A stretch of 64,000 nucleotides of DNA from Bog-756 sp052326605 (lineage in GTDB: Bacteria > Actinomycetota > Acidimicrobiia > Acidimicrobiales > RAAP-2). The stretch is from contig JBKQMB010000115.1 in assembly GCA_052326605.1 (NCBI GenBank), positions 1 through 64,000 of the forward strand. Reading direction: 5' to 3'. Shown here one piece after another: positions 18,595 through 26,948 of this stretch (position 1 is its first letter; every line of letters begins with the position of its first letter). A model generated the notes under the pieces. It was given only the letters and a program-made list of their open reading frames with translations, did not search any database and was not told the DNA's origin. The position numbers were made by a program, and so were the translations under genes.

Positions 18595-19485
18595 TCAGGC
18601 GTCCCGCCGCACGAGGACCCAGCCGCCGACGACCACGATGACCGCGGCATAGAGCGCCAGGGTGCCGGCCGCCGCCCACGGCGACATGAGCACCCCGGCG
18701 AAGTCCGTCTTGCGGGTGGTCACCACGATCATGGCCAGACCGAGGTTGGACGGCAGGTACCGCTCGATCGAGTTGCTGATACTCGAGGGGAAGATCTGGA
18801 TGATCAACGGGAGCACGAGGAGCAACCCGACGTAGAGCGAGATCGCCCCGGCGGTGTGCCGGAGCATGAAGCCGATCCCGAGGGCGATGATGGTGAGGAG
18901 GACAAGGTAGACGCCACAGAGGAACACGGCACGTGCGGCCCCGGTGCTGGTGATGCTGGCCACCGGGATCGTCGGGCTCTTGATCTGCGCCACGATCGAG
19001 CTGCCGGACGGAAGGGCCTTCCCCCCGTGCGCCGTCAGCACGGCCTGGCTGACGAAGAACGAGGCGAACGCCGTGAGCTCGGCCACCACGAAGATCACCG
19101 CCGCGATGACGATGCCCTTGGCCGCCAGCACGGTGGTGCGGCGCGGAATGGTGGCCAGGGTCGTCCTGATCGAGCCGGTGGCGTACTCCGAGGTCACGAT
19201 CAGTGCCCCCAGGACGCCGACGACGAACTGGGAGATGAACTCACCTGTCTGGGAGAAGCGGACGGGGTCGAACTGGGCGCGGTCCACGACGCCCAGGCCG
19301 GCCCACCGGCCGGCCTCGATATTGGTGACCAGCGCAGAGAGCCCGATTCCTGCGACCACGACGACGACCAGGGCGATCCACGTCGATCGCACGGAGCGCA
19401 GTTTGGTCCACTCGGAGAGGGTCTCCTCGCGCAGGCCGGCGCGGCCGCGCTCGATCGGGGCCAGCGTCGTGGCGACCGTCGTCAC
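18595..19485 (-). CDS. ABC transporter permease (ABC-2 type)
   Basis: A 296-aa membrane protein with about six hydrophobic segments. An N-terminal amphipathic EWTKLRSVRSTW precedes the first helix, the usual feature of ABC-2 permeases such as those for antibiotics or bacteriocins. The GTG start overlaps the stop of the ATPase gene (GTGA). The pair should form a homodimeric-type exporter; substrate unknown. Confidence 0.87.
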   Translation of the reverse strand: MTTVATTLAPIERGRAGLREETLSEWTKLRSVRSTWIALVVVVVAGIGLSALVTNIEAGRWAGLGVVDRAQFDPVRFSQTGEFISQFVVGVLGALIVTSEYATGSIRTTLATIPRRTTVLAAKGIVIAAVIFVVAELTAFASFFVSQAVLTAHGGKALPSGSSIVAQIKSPTIPVASITSTGAARAVFLCGVYLVLLTIIALGIGFMLRHTAGAISLYVGLLLVLPLIIQIFPSSISNSIERYLPSNLGLAMIVVTTRKTDFAGVLMSPWAAAGTLALYAAVIVVVGGWVLVRRDA

Positions 19486-20405
19486 GAGGGCACCCCCACG
19501 CGGGCGTGCCCGTGGAAGTCGACGGAGTCCGAGGTGAGCTCCATGAAGACCTCCTCGAGGCTCGCCTGTTGCGGGCTCAGCTCGTGGAGGGCGATACCGG
19601 CGGCGTGCGCAGCGTCCCCGATCCGGGCCGGGTCCACCTTTGTCACGAGCAGGCTGTCGCCCTCTCCGCGGGTGACCGAGGCCCCGATCGAGGAGAGCGC
19701 ATCGGCGAGCCTGCCTGCCTCGGGCGAGCGCACGAGCACGGTGGCCACGGTGTTGGACCTGATGAAGTCGTCGACGGTGGTGTCGGCGATCAGCTTTCCC
19801 CGGCCGATCACGACGAGGTCGGTGGCGGAAAGCGACATCTCGCTCATCAGGTGACTCGAGACGAAGATCGTCCTGCCCTCACCGGCCAGGGACTTGAGCA
19901 GGTTGCGGACCCAGAGGATCCCCTCGGGGTCGAGGCCGTTGATCGGCTCGTCGAAGAGCAGCACGCCGGGGTCTCCCAGGAGCGCCGAGGCGATGCCGAG
20001 CCGCTGGCTCATGCCCAGGGAGTACTTCCCCACCTTGCGACCGGCCACTGCGGTGAGGCCGACGAGCTCCAGCACCTCGTCGACACGCTCCTTCTGGATG
20101 GCGTTGGTCTGGGCCAGGCTCAGCAGGTGGTTGCGGGCCGAGCGGCCCGGGTGGACCGCCGTGGCCTCGAGCAGCGCCCCCACTTCGCGCAGGGGCCACT
20201 TGAGATCGTGGTAGCGCCGGCCGTCGAGCGTCACGTCGCCGGCGTTGGGCCGGTCGAGCCCCATGATCATCCGCATGGTGGTGGACTTCCCCGAGCCGTT
20301 GGGCCCCAGGAAGCCGGTCACCACGCCGGCCCGGACCTCGAAGCTGAGGCCGTCCACGGCGCGGGTCCTCCCGTAGCTCTTCGAGAGCCGGGTGGCCTCG
20401 ATCAC
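19482..20405 (-). CDS. ABC transporter ATP-binding protein
   Basis: A 307-aa drug-exporter-type ATPase. It has Walker A GPNGSGKST, the signature YSLGMSQRLGIA, Walker B VLLFDEPINGLDP and the H-loop SSHLMSEM. The C-terminal 90 residues are the extra domain seen in the DrrA/CcmA-like group. The GTG at 20405 follows a GGGAG and starts at the first strand VIEATRLSKSYG; an open extension to 20492 lacks support. It is translated ahead of and coupled to the permease. Confidence 0.9.
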   Translation of the reverse strand: MIEATRLSKSYGRTRAVDGLSFEVRAGVVTGFLGPNGSGKSTTMRMIMGLDRPNAGDVTLDGRRYHDLKWPLREVGALLEATAVHPGRSARNHLLSLAQTNAIQKERVDEVLELVGLTAVAGRKVGKYSLGMSQRLGIASALLGDPGVLLFDEPINGLDPEGILWVRNLLKSLAGEGRTIFVSSHLMSEMSLSATDLVVIGRGKLIADTTVDDFIRSNTVATVLVRSPEAGRLADALSSIGASVTRGEGDSLLVTKVDPARIGDAAHAAGIALHELSPQQASLEEVFMELTSDSVDFHGHARVGVPS

Positions 20406-20773
20406 GTGCGTGCTCCCCTGTGGCGCATGCCACGACCGTACCAGCGCCGCGCCGGAATACCCCCAGGCAGGGAGGTTGCGACCGAGGAGCATGGGAAGGG
20501 CATGCCCCCCGGAACGTTTAGGGCCTGCCCCGTATCGGCGTGCAGGCGATCGTGTTCAAATGGAGCCAGCAACCACCGGTTGTGCCAACCATCAGACGGG
20601 GCGACTCAAGGCGGAACGCCAGGAACGCCTGGTGGAGTGGGCGGCGGCGGAGGCATGGATGCTCGACTTGGACACCGACGTGGCCCCCCGTCCCAGGTCG
20701 GGCATCCATGTCGTCTCGCCCCTGATGGGCGTGACGGGATCGAAGGGGCCACCGTGAGGGCAGAGGACCGACG
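20406..20773. other. Gene-poor stretch, no supported gene
   Basis: About 370 nt upstream of the ABC operon. Open frames exist on both strands, but none has a recognisable domain, a good ribosome site or consistent codon usage. The part next to 20405 should hold the ABC promoter. The rest appears to be the start of the decayed signalling region that continues to 21730. Confidence 0.4.
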
Positions 20774-21133
20774 ATGAGCGAGGGCGAAACCGACGGCCTT
20801 CTCACCGTGCAGCTCATGGGGGCCACCCACGCCCTCCACCGAGCAGCGATCGCGCAGGAGGGTGTCAGGTCCGACGGGACAGCCCCATCCGCTCTGCGAT
20901 GTCCGCCACAGGCCGCTGTGGCCCGTGCAATCGGCACCCCGGGCACCCTGGATCGGATGCACCCCCTGAGCGTCGCCGGCCGCACCGCCGACAACCTGAA
21001 CAGGATGGTCGTGGACGGGATCTCCGAGGCGGAGCCGGTCAACCGGGGCGCACTTCCGCTCATCTGCGAACCGGTGGCGGCGGAGCAGATCGGACAAGCC
21101 ATCGATCGGCCATGGGCCTCCTGTTCCGGGTAA
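20774..21133 (+). pseudogene. Possible remnant of a regulatory protein
   Basis: An open frame of 119 codons from an ATG. Only the first part (DGLLTVQLMGATHALHRAA) looks protein-like; it recalls, from memory, the LTVxLLGLPVALHxxA opening of actinobacterial ATP-binding/anti-sigma-type proteins. The remaining 90 residues show no domain. It lies beside another truncated signalling gene, so I read it as debris, with low confidence. A short novel protein is possible. Confidence 0.3.
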
Positions 21134-21264
21134 CGTGCGGTACTTTTTGGATTCTCCAGTCCTTCGGCGTGCGGAATGATGCCCGATCACAATCGGGCAT
21201 CTCCGAAATCTGCCGATGACAGCCGGAAGGAGCCCGAAGTACCCCCCGCGACGGTGCGATCACC

Positions 21265-21729
21265 GTGGCGCTCGCCACGGACAGCTTCCTCAGCGGCGAC
21301 GGCCTCGCTCTGGAACTGCTTCGGGGAGGCGCATCGAGAATCGCCTACCTGCTCGACACACGGCTCCCCGACCTCGACGCCGTCCTCGACGCACTGAACG
21401 AGGTGTGCGCCGGGCAGACCGTCCTCGACCCGGGCATCGTGGACTCCCTGGTCCAGCGCCGCGGCGATCCGGCATCGACGGGAGTCGGCCAGTCGTATCT
21501 GGAGGTCTGTGGTGCCGCCCCCGGAGATCACAGCACCGATCAGGTTGCCGCCGGTATCCGGGCGGCTCTGGAGGGCGACCTCCTCGTACCCATGAAGGTG
21601 CACGTCCCCTGCCACAGCGCGGACACGTCACGTTGGTTCGACGTCTTCATCTCCTCCCGCCTCGCTGATGATGGTCATTGTCTCGGCGCTACCGTCACGC
21701 TGGCCCTCTCTTGCCGGACCACCCGGTAG
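21265..21729 (+). pseudogene. Truncated response regulator fused to a PAS fragment
   Basis: A 154-codon frame. Residues 1-14 (VALATDSFLSGDGL) resemble the first strand of a receiver domain. The text then jumps to the receiver end (GGASRIAYLLDTRLPDLDAV, then AGQTVLDPGIVDSLVQRR), so the centre with the phospho-acceptor Asp is missing, as is the LuxR helix-turn-helix that should follow. The second half (GQSYLEVC, EGDLLVPMKVHVPC, RWFDVFISS) is a PAS-type fragment with nothing after it. It is probably a non-functional composite of two deleted genes. Confidence 0.6.
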
Positions 21730-21792
21730 CGTCCGCTCCCGGACGCCGGGTTCCCCGTCGGGCGCCGGTAGGCCGAGGGCGTCGGACCTGGA

Positions 21793-22875
21793 TCAGCCGT
21801 CGACCGTCATCCCGACCGCAATGGTCTGTTCGATATGGCGCCGGGTGGCGTCGATCTCCTCGGCCACCGACTCGTCCTCGGCCATCACGGCGTCGAGATC
21901 CGTGGACTCATAGCCGATCACACCCATATCGGCGAATGTCTGGCGCATCTTCGGTCCCCACAGGCCGATGTCCTTGAGCGTCGGGACGATGCGGGTGAAC
22001 AACAGGCTGCGGAAGACCTTCTGGCTCTCGCTGGCGTCGACGTAGTCGATGCAGGCCTTTGCGTCGTAGCCGAGGCGCTCCCACAGCTCGTTGGCGAGGA
22101 ATCGATCGCGCATCCGGTAGCACGCATCGGCACAGAACTCCTCGCGCTCGTCACGCTCCGCCTGCGTCAGCTGGGGGTAGTAGTCGCGCAGTGCAAGGCG
22201 GCCGAACATCACATGACGCGCCTCGTCCTGCATGACATAGGCGTTGACCGCCTTCCCCAATGGGTCGCCTGCCGTGTTGCGGATCAACCCGAACGCGGCG
22301 AGGGCCAGGCCCTCGATCAGGACCTGCATGCCCAGATAGGTCATGTCCCAGCGCGAATCGCGGAGAATGTCGTCGAGCAACGACTTGAGATTGTCGTTGA
22401 TCGGGTAGGCCATCTCGATCTTGTCAAGGTAGCGCGAGTAGGTCTCGACATGGCGCCCTTCGTCCATGACCTGGGTGGCGGCGTAGTACTTGGAGTCGAT
22501 GTCGGGGACCGTCTGCACGATCTTCGCCGTGCAGATGAGCGCGCCCTGCTCGCCGTGGAGGAACTGACTGAACTGCCAGGCGACCATGTTGCGCCGCACG
22601 TTCCCACGCTCGTCATCGGTCAGCCTGTCCCACATGGGTGAGCCGTAGATCGGGACGAGCTCGTCGGGCACCTGTAGCGGGTTCTCGGGATCGGGGTCGT
22701 GGGACCAGTCGATGCGCTCGCTGGCGTCCCACTGCTTCTTCTTGCCCTTGTCGTAGAGCGTGATGAGCTTTTCGCGACTGTTGTCGTACTCCCAGGTGAA
22801 CCGGGCCGTCCCCGAGTTGTCACCCGTCTGCCATCCGGTCTTGTCCACCGGTAACTGGTAAACCTTCGTCGTCAT
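21793..22875 (-). CDS. Ferritin-like di-iron protein (R2/desaturase-type)
   Basis: A 360-aa all-helical protein with paired carboxylate motifs: an early Glu in LHGEQGAL, MDEGRHVETY, a later Glu in LIEGLALAAFG and QDEARHVMFG. This is the four-helix di-iron fold of ribonucleotide reductase R2, acyl-ACP desaturase and AurF-type oxygenases. Substrate and reaction are unknown; an oxidase or oxygenase acting on lipids is a reasonable guess given nearby lipid genes. The ATG at 22875 is preceded by GGGGGAA. A short palindrome and a GATACT -10 lie just upstream. Confidence 0.8.
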   Translation of the reverse strand: MTTKVYQLPVDKTGWQTGDNSGTARFTWEYDNSREKLITLYDKGKKKQWDASERIDWSHDPDPENPLQVPDELVPIYGSPMWDRLTDDERGNVRRNMVAWQFSQFLHGEQGALICTAKIVQTVPDIDSKYYAATQVMDEGRHVETYSRYLDKIEMAYPINDNLKSLLDDILRDSRWDMTYLGMQVLIEGLALAAFGLIRNTAGDPLGKAVNAYVMQDEARHVMFGRLALRDYYPQLTQAERDEREEFCADACYRMRDRFLANELWERLGYDAKACIDYVDASESQKVFRSLLFTRIVPTLKDIGLWGPKMRQTFADMGVIGYESTDLDAVMAEDESVAEEIDATRRHIEQTIAVGMTVDG

Positions 22876-22898
22876 GCCGAGTTCCCCCGATCGACCGC

Positions 22899-22918
22899 AG
22901 TATCAACCCAGTGTGGGT
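22899..22918 (-). promoter_or_regulatory. Candidate promoter and operator of the ferritin-like gene
   Basis: Read on the minus strand, GATACT (22904-22899) is a good -10 about 24 nt before the ATG at 22875. Just upstream, ACCCA (22906-22910) and TGGGT (22914-22918) form a perfect short inverted repeat around GTG, placed in the -10/-35 spacer where a repressor would block polymerase. Confidence 0.4.
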
Positions 22919-23053
22919 GAGTAGCGCGATGCTGTCAATCATCGGTGCCCGTCGGCTCTGGGTCCACCGGTGCCCGGGTGCCGGAGGGCGGTGCGTGGCC
23001 CGCCGGAGTGGCATCCGCGACGTGGTGACCGGGTCAGGTGGCCCGGGGGTTGC

Positions 23054-24544
23054 TCACACCAGAGCGAAGGAGCCCTTCCCGACCCAGGCCTCGGTGCCGA
23101 TCAGCTCGTGGGAGACCGCGTGCCGGGCCAGGTCGGCATCCTCGCTGATGGCCACGCAACGTCGGCCGTCTGGCGTATCGCACAGGGCCACCGTCCGGCT
23201 CGGGTCCATCCCCTCGTACGTGACCGTGTAGGTGGCGACCGTGGCGGCACCGTCGTACCCGTCGAACGCCTCGACGACGTCGACCATCTCGGTGACCGAC
23301 GCCGCCTGGTGGGCGAGGTCGGCCAGCAACAGCGGCCGGCCGTCGGGAACGGCGGACCACACGCCAATGCCGGGCTTGGTCAGGAGCCCGCTGACGGTGG
23401 TGACGAGCCCGAGCGAGCCCGGGTCGGCCCTCACGGCAGGGATCACCGCTGCCATGGACTGGAGGACGAAGTTGTTGAACGGCCCACCGGCGAAGGCCAT
23501 GCCCCCGGTGACCGTGGGTGTCGCCCCGATGTCCAGAGCGAGGGCGCGCTGCTGCACCCGCACCGCAGCCGGAAAGCAGCTGTAGACCTCGGTCGTCTCC
23601 ACCTCGGTCAGCGGCCGCCCGAGCCGCGCCGTTGCGGCCTCCCCCAGAACGCGCATAGCCGGCCAGGCGTGCAGCCGCCGCCGGCGCAAGAGGGAAGCAG
23701 CGTGACCCGACTCGACACCAACCAGGGGGAACACCCATCGATCGGTGGACACCCCCAGGTCCCGTGCAGTCCCCGCCGAGCAGAAGACCAGCGCCGCCGC
23801 CTGGTCGACCGTCCACTGGGTGGAGTGCCACTTGTTGTAGGGGAAGGCCAGCGGGCGGTTCGACGGCGACGGGGTGTCGATCTCCCGGGCATCCATCGGA
23901 TCGGCGAAGGCGGCCAGCGGGTTGGCCCTGGCAACCCGGTTGCAGCGGGCCCACAGATCGGCGATCTCGGCGCGGTGCTCCGCCAGGGTCCGACCCTCCG
24001 CCGCCCGGAGGGCATTGTCGATCATGGCGTACTGCTGTACGGGCTCCCACAGACGGTGGGTGACCTCCACCGGCTCCAGGAGGGGTCCGGTGCGCCGGTG
24101 GACCACGTCGGGCTGCGCGCCGAATCGGCAGTCCTCTGTCGGCCCACCGACCGGCCGTCCCGGTCCCCGGGCCCAGCGCCGGGCCTCGCCCCCCACCACC
24201 ACCGCCACCACCGAGGTGCCGGCCACGATCGCCGCCAGGGCGTCGTTGATCAGGCTCTGCTGGGGAATGCCCAGTTCGAAGAGGTGGGTCCGCACCTCGG
24301 ATGCACCTACCCCGTCGGCGACCAGGCGACCGGGGTCCGCGTACGACCAACTTCCCTGGGGGACGGCGATCCGATCGATACCCGCCAACAGGCCGCTCCG
24401 GCCCGTATCGGCCCCGGCGGCGAGCAGCGCCCGGGTCATCAGCTCGCTCGGTTCGGCGTCCGCCGAGGCCGTTCCGATCCCCACCAGGATCGGTGTCCGC
24501 GGATCGAGCGAGCGCCTGCTCGCCGACCGGGCTGCCCCTGTCAC
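23054..24544 (-). CDS. Thiolase-like protein type 1 (acetyl-CoA acetyltransferase-like)
   Basis: A 496-aa thiolase-fold protein. Thiolase-like segments are present (PRTPILVGIGTASAD, TEVYSCFPAAV, TGGMAFAGGPFNN), but the N-terminal active-site Cys region and the C-terminal CVGGGQG-type motif are not seen. The C-terminal 80 residues (TVTYEGMDPSRTVALC onward) form the extra OB-like domain of the TLP1 group described in mycobacteria. TLP1 proteins bind CoA and sterol-type ligands but appear not to be classical thiolases. The GTG at 24544 is the only in-frame start near the first strand. Confidence 0.8.
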   Translation of the reverse strand: MTGAARSASRRSLDPRTPILVGIGTASADAEPSELMTRALLAAGADTGRSGLLAGIDRIAVPQGSWSYADPGRLVADGVGASEVRTHLFELGIPQQSLINDALAAIVAGTSVVAVVVGGEARRWARGPGRPVGGPTEDCRFGAQPDVVHRRTGPLLEPVEVTHRLWEPVQQYAMIDNALRAAEGRTLAEHRAEIADLWARCNRVARANPLAAFADPMDAREIDTPSPSNRPLAFPYNKWHSTQWTVDQAAALVFCSAGTARDLGVSTDRWVFPLVGVESGHAASLLRRRRLHAWPAMRVLGEAATARLGRPLTEVETTEVYSCFPAAVRVQQRALALDIGATPTVTGGMAFAGGPFNNFVLQSMAAVIPAVRADPGSLGLVTTVSGLLTKPGIGVWSAVPDGRPLLLADLAHQAASVTEMVDVVEAFDGYDGAATVATYTVTYEGMDPSRTVALCDTPDGRRCVAISEDADLARHAVSHELIGTEAWVGKGSFALV

Positions 24545-24565
24545 CGGATCAGCCCGTAGCCCGGT

Positions 24566-24883
24566 TCACAGAGCCCGCCGTCCGGCCGAGGCGGTGCTGC
24601 CCTCCAGGGCATCGGACCGGCGTTCCCGCATCATCCGACCGACCTGGCGCCAGGTGACGGCCACGGCCCCGAGCGCCAGTGCGTCCCCTCGGGAGCGCTC
24701 GGGCAGGTCGTAGTGGGCATGGTGCGGTCGGCCCGCCTTGCACTGGAACCACTCCCTGCGCATGCCCATCCGGGCAGCGAAGGCATGCAGCTCATCGTCG
24801 CTGTCGGCCACCAGGTGCGACCATCGGTCGACCACCACTCCGAGCCGGGCAGGCTGGCGCCAGTCGTCCAGGTAGACCGTCAC
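24566..24883 (-). CDS. DUF4031 protein
   Basis: A 105-aa small protein opening with MTVYLDDWRQPARLG and containing SDDELHAFAARMGMRREWFQ and HAHYDLPERSRGDAL. These match the DUF4031 family as I remember it: short, conserved in actinobacteria, function unknown. The pattern of conserved His, Asp and Arg residues suggests an enzyme or nucleotide-binding fold, which is inference. It lies 21 nt upstream of the TLP1 gene on the same strand. Confidence 0.75.
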   Translation of the reverse strand: MTVYLDDWRQPARLGVVVDRWSHLVADSDDELHAFAARMGMRREWFQCKAGRPHHAHYDLPERSRGDALALGAVAVTWRQVGRMMRERRSDALEGSTASAGRRAL

Positions 24884-24910
24884 CGGCTCGTGCAGCGGGG
24901 CAGCACCGGG

Positions 24911-25261
24911 TCAGAGAATGCGACCGGTGTCTCCGTCGTCCGTGACTACCGACAGCCCGGCCTGCTCCCAGGCCAGCATTCCCCCTGCGATGTTGAGGGC
25001 GTCGTACCCGGCACCGGCCAGGGTGGTGGCCACCGTGCCCGAGCGCCCTCCGACCCGGCAGATGCAGAGCACCGTCCGGTCCTTCGGGATCTCGTCGATC
25101 CGCTCGGAGACCAGCCCTATGGCCACCTGGACCGCTTCGGGGGCGTGCCCCGCCTCCCATTCGGAGTCCTCACGGACGTCGAGAAGGAACGCCCCGGAGG
25201 CGATCAGCCGGGCAGCCTCCCCCGGGTCGATGTCAGCCGCTCGCACATGGTCGGAATTCAC
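24911..25261 (-). CDS. Rhodanese-like sulfurtransferase domain protein
   Basis: A 116-aa single rhodanese domain with LLDVREDSEWEAGHAPEA and the active-site loop CICRVGGRSG, whose first Cys is expected to carry the persulfide. Single-domain rhodaneses move sulfane sulfur or serve as thiol sensors. I took the GTG at 25261 (VNSDHV) as start; the frame is open to 25300 but the extra residues look unconserved. It sits 27 nt upstream of the DUF4031 gene. Confidence 0.85.
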   Translation of the reverse strand: MNSDHVRAADIDPGEAARLIASGAFLLDVREDSEWEAGHAPEAVQVAIGLVSERIDEIPKDRTVLCICRVGGRSGTVATTLAGAGYDALNIAGGMLAWEQAGLSVVTDDGDTGRIL

Positions 25262-25306
25262 GCCATCACCGTACCGGAGTACGGGACCCGACCGGGTCAC
25301 CCCCGG

Positions 25307-25747
25307 TCACGACGGGAGGTCCATCAATTCGATCCGCACTCCGTCGGGGTCGGTGCAGTACACGAAGTCGAGGCGGGCCCCCGGGAGATCGAAGGTGGTC
25401 CGGGTGCCGCGGACCACCGCTCCCCCCACGGCCTCGATGGCCGACGCCGCGCCGTCAACGTCGTCCACCCGCATCGAGAGGTGGGTCAGGCCCAACTGAT
25501 TCATCGGGCGGCGCACCGGGTCGCCGGTCGTGCCCGGCGACTCGAATCCGAGCAGTTCGATGGTGAACCCGTCGCGCCGGAGCATCCGCGACTGCAGGCG
25601 CACCTGCTCCACCTCCATGAGCGCCCCGAATTCCGGGCCGACCTGGTGCGACCCGACCTTCTCGAACCCGAGCCCCTCGCAGTAGAAGCGCAGGGACCGC
25701 TCGAGATCCGAGACGCAGATCCCCAGATGCGAAAACGACAGCGTCAT
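25307..25747 (-). CDS. VOC-family (glyoxalase/dioxygenase-fold) protein
   Basis: A 146-aa protein with two beta-alpha-beta-beta-beta units. Metal-ligand positions are plausible: His in FSHLGICVSD, Glu in FTIELLGFE, His in GLTHLSMRVDD and the closing Glu in DPDGVRIELMD. Members include methylmalonyl-CoA epimerase, glyoxalase I and extradiol dioxygenases; the type here cannot be told. The ATG overlaps the stop of the esterase gene before it (ATGA), so the two are translated together. Confidence 0.85.
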   Translation of the reverse strand: MTLSFSHLGICVSDLERSLRFYCEGLGFEKVGSHQVGPEFGALMEVEQVRLQSRMLRRDGFTIELLGFESPGTTGDPVRRPMNQLGLTHLSMRVDDVDGAASAIEAVGGAVVRGTRTTFDLPGARLDFVYCTDPDGVRIELMDLPS

Positions 25748-26808
25748 GAGGGCCTCTCGACGAGAGGCGGCAGGTGGGCACGGACGAACTCACCGACCGC
25801 CCGGAAGGCGCGGCGGCTGCCCTCGGCCCAGGGCATGAGGATGGGGAACACGTGGAACATCCCCGGCTCCTCTATGGCCAGGGTGTCCACGCCCACTTTC
25901 TCCAGGTGCTCCACGAACTCACGGATCGGATCCCGGAACATCTCGTCGCTGCCGAAGGAGATGAAGGTCGGAGGCCAACCCGAGGGGTCCTGGGATACCG
26001 CGGAGACCGCCTCCGCGGCGGGGCTCACGCCATGCAGATAGGCGGACGTCGGGATGTTCCAGGGCAGGATGTCACGACCGGCGTTCTCCGCGATCGACGG
26101 CTCATCGAGGCGAAGGTCCAACTCGGGGGAGAACAGGACCACCCCGGCAATGGGCCGGTGGTCGGTGCGCACCATCGAGTACACCAGTGTCGACGCCAGG
26201 CCCCCACCGCTCGAGTCACCGCCGATGAAGATCCTCGACGGATCAGTGCCACCGGCAATCAGCGCCTCGAGGACCAGGACCGCATCCTCGAGGCCGGCAG
26301 GGAACGGAAACTCGGGCGCCAACCGGAGGTCGGCGACGAAGATCTCGCACCCGGTCCGTCGGCACAGCCAGGCGACGAACACGCTGTACATCTTCGGTGA
26401 CGTGCCGACATACCCGCCGCCGTGCAGGTACACCATGGTGCCTCCGGAGGCACCGTTCCTCGGGCGGAACCACTGGCCCGGCACGCCGGCCACCGTGGCC
26501 GCCTCCTGCTCGACGTCGAGCGAGCGTACGAACGGGGGCAGCACCGCGCCGCACAGGTCGTCGAGGACGAGCTCGATCGACCGGAACTCGTCGATGCGGA
26601 TCGACGCGCAGTACCCCATGAACGAGCGGATCGTCTCCCGGGTGACCGCCACCGCCAGGTTGTGAGGGAGATTCCCCTCGCCCGACCACGGCCTCCGGAA
26701 CGGCACCCGTGCCATTGCCACCGAAAGCTGACCGGCCAGGCCCACCAGGTCGGCCGTGGCGATCGGCCACGACGACCGGGCCACTCCGGGGCGCCGGGCC
26801 ATCACCAT
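25744..26808 (-). CDS. Hormone-sensitive-lipase-type esterase
   Basis: A 354-aa alpha/beta hydrolase of the HSL (family IV) group. The oxyanion motif HGGGYVG, the nucleophile elbow GGDSSGGGL and the His in EPGMFHVFPIL are all present. It should hydrolyse medium acyl or steroid-type esters in the cytosol. The frame stays open much further upstream, but the ATG at 26808 begins the likely N-terminal helix and has GGAAGG about 10 nt before it. It is coupled to the VOC gene downstream. Confidence 0.85.
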   Translation of the reverse strand: MVMARRPGVARSSWPIATADLVGLAGQLSVAMARVPFRRPWSGEGNLPHNLAVAVTRETIRSFMGYCASIRIDEFRSIELVLDDLCGAVLPPFVRSLDVEQEAATVAGVPGQWFRPRNGASGGTMVYLHGGGYVGTSPKMYSVFVAWLCRRTGCEIFVADLRLAPEFPFPAGLEDAVLVLEALIAGGTDPSRIFIGGDSSGGGLASTLVYSMVRTDHRPIAGVVLFSPELDLRLDEPSIAENAGRDILPWNIPTSAYLHGVSPAAEAVSAVSQDPSGWPPTFISFGSDEMFRDPIREFVEHLEKVGVDTLAIEEPGMFHVFPILMPWAEGSRRAFRAVGEFVRAHLPPLVERPS

Positions 26809-26948
26809 GGTGCCACACCTTCCAACACGGTCATCGGAGCATCGCAGCCACCCTACGGCAGGTACGACCCGGGGCAGGACCGGGGAGCAGCCCCGGATCG
26901 GGCGTCCGCGCCGGCGCGCTGTCGAGCACGGACCGGCCGCCCGCCGGT

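Noticed and set aside
23101..24015. Short minus-strand frames inside the TLP1 gene
   Set aside because: They are alternative-frame shadows; the 496-aa frame carries the thiolase-like motifs.
26821..26834. Degenerate KstR-like site near the esterase start
   Set aside because: Two fixed positions mismatch (GGT for GTT, last A replaced), so the match is not convincing.
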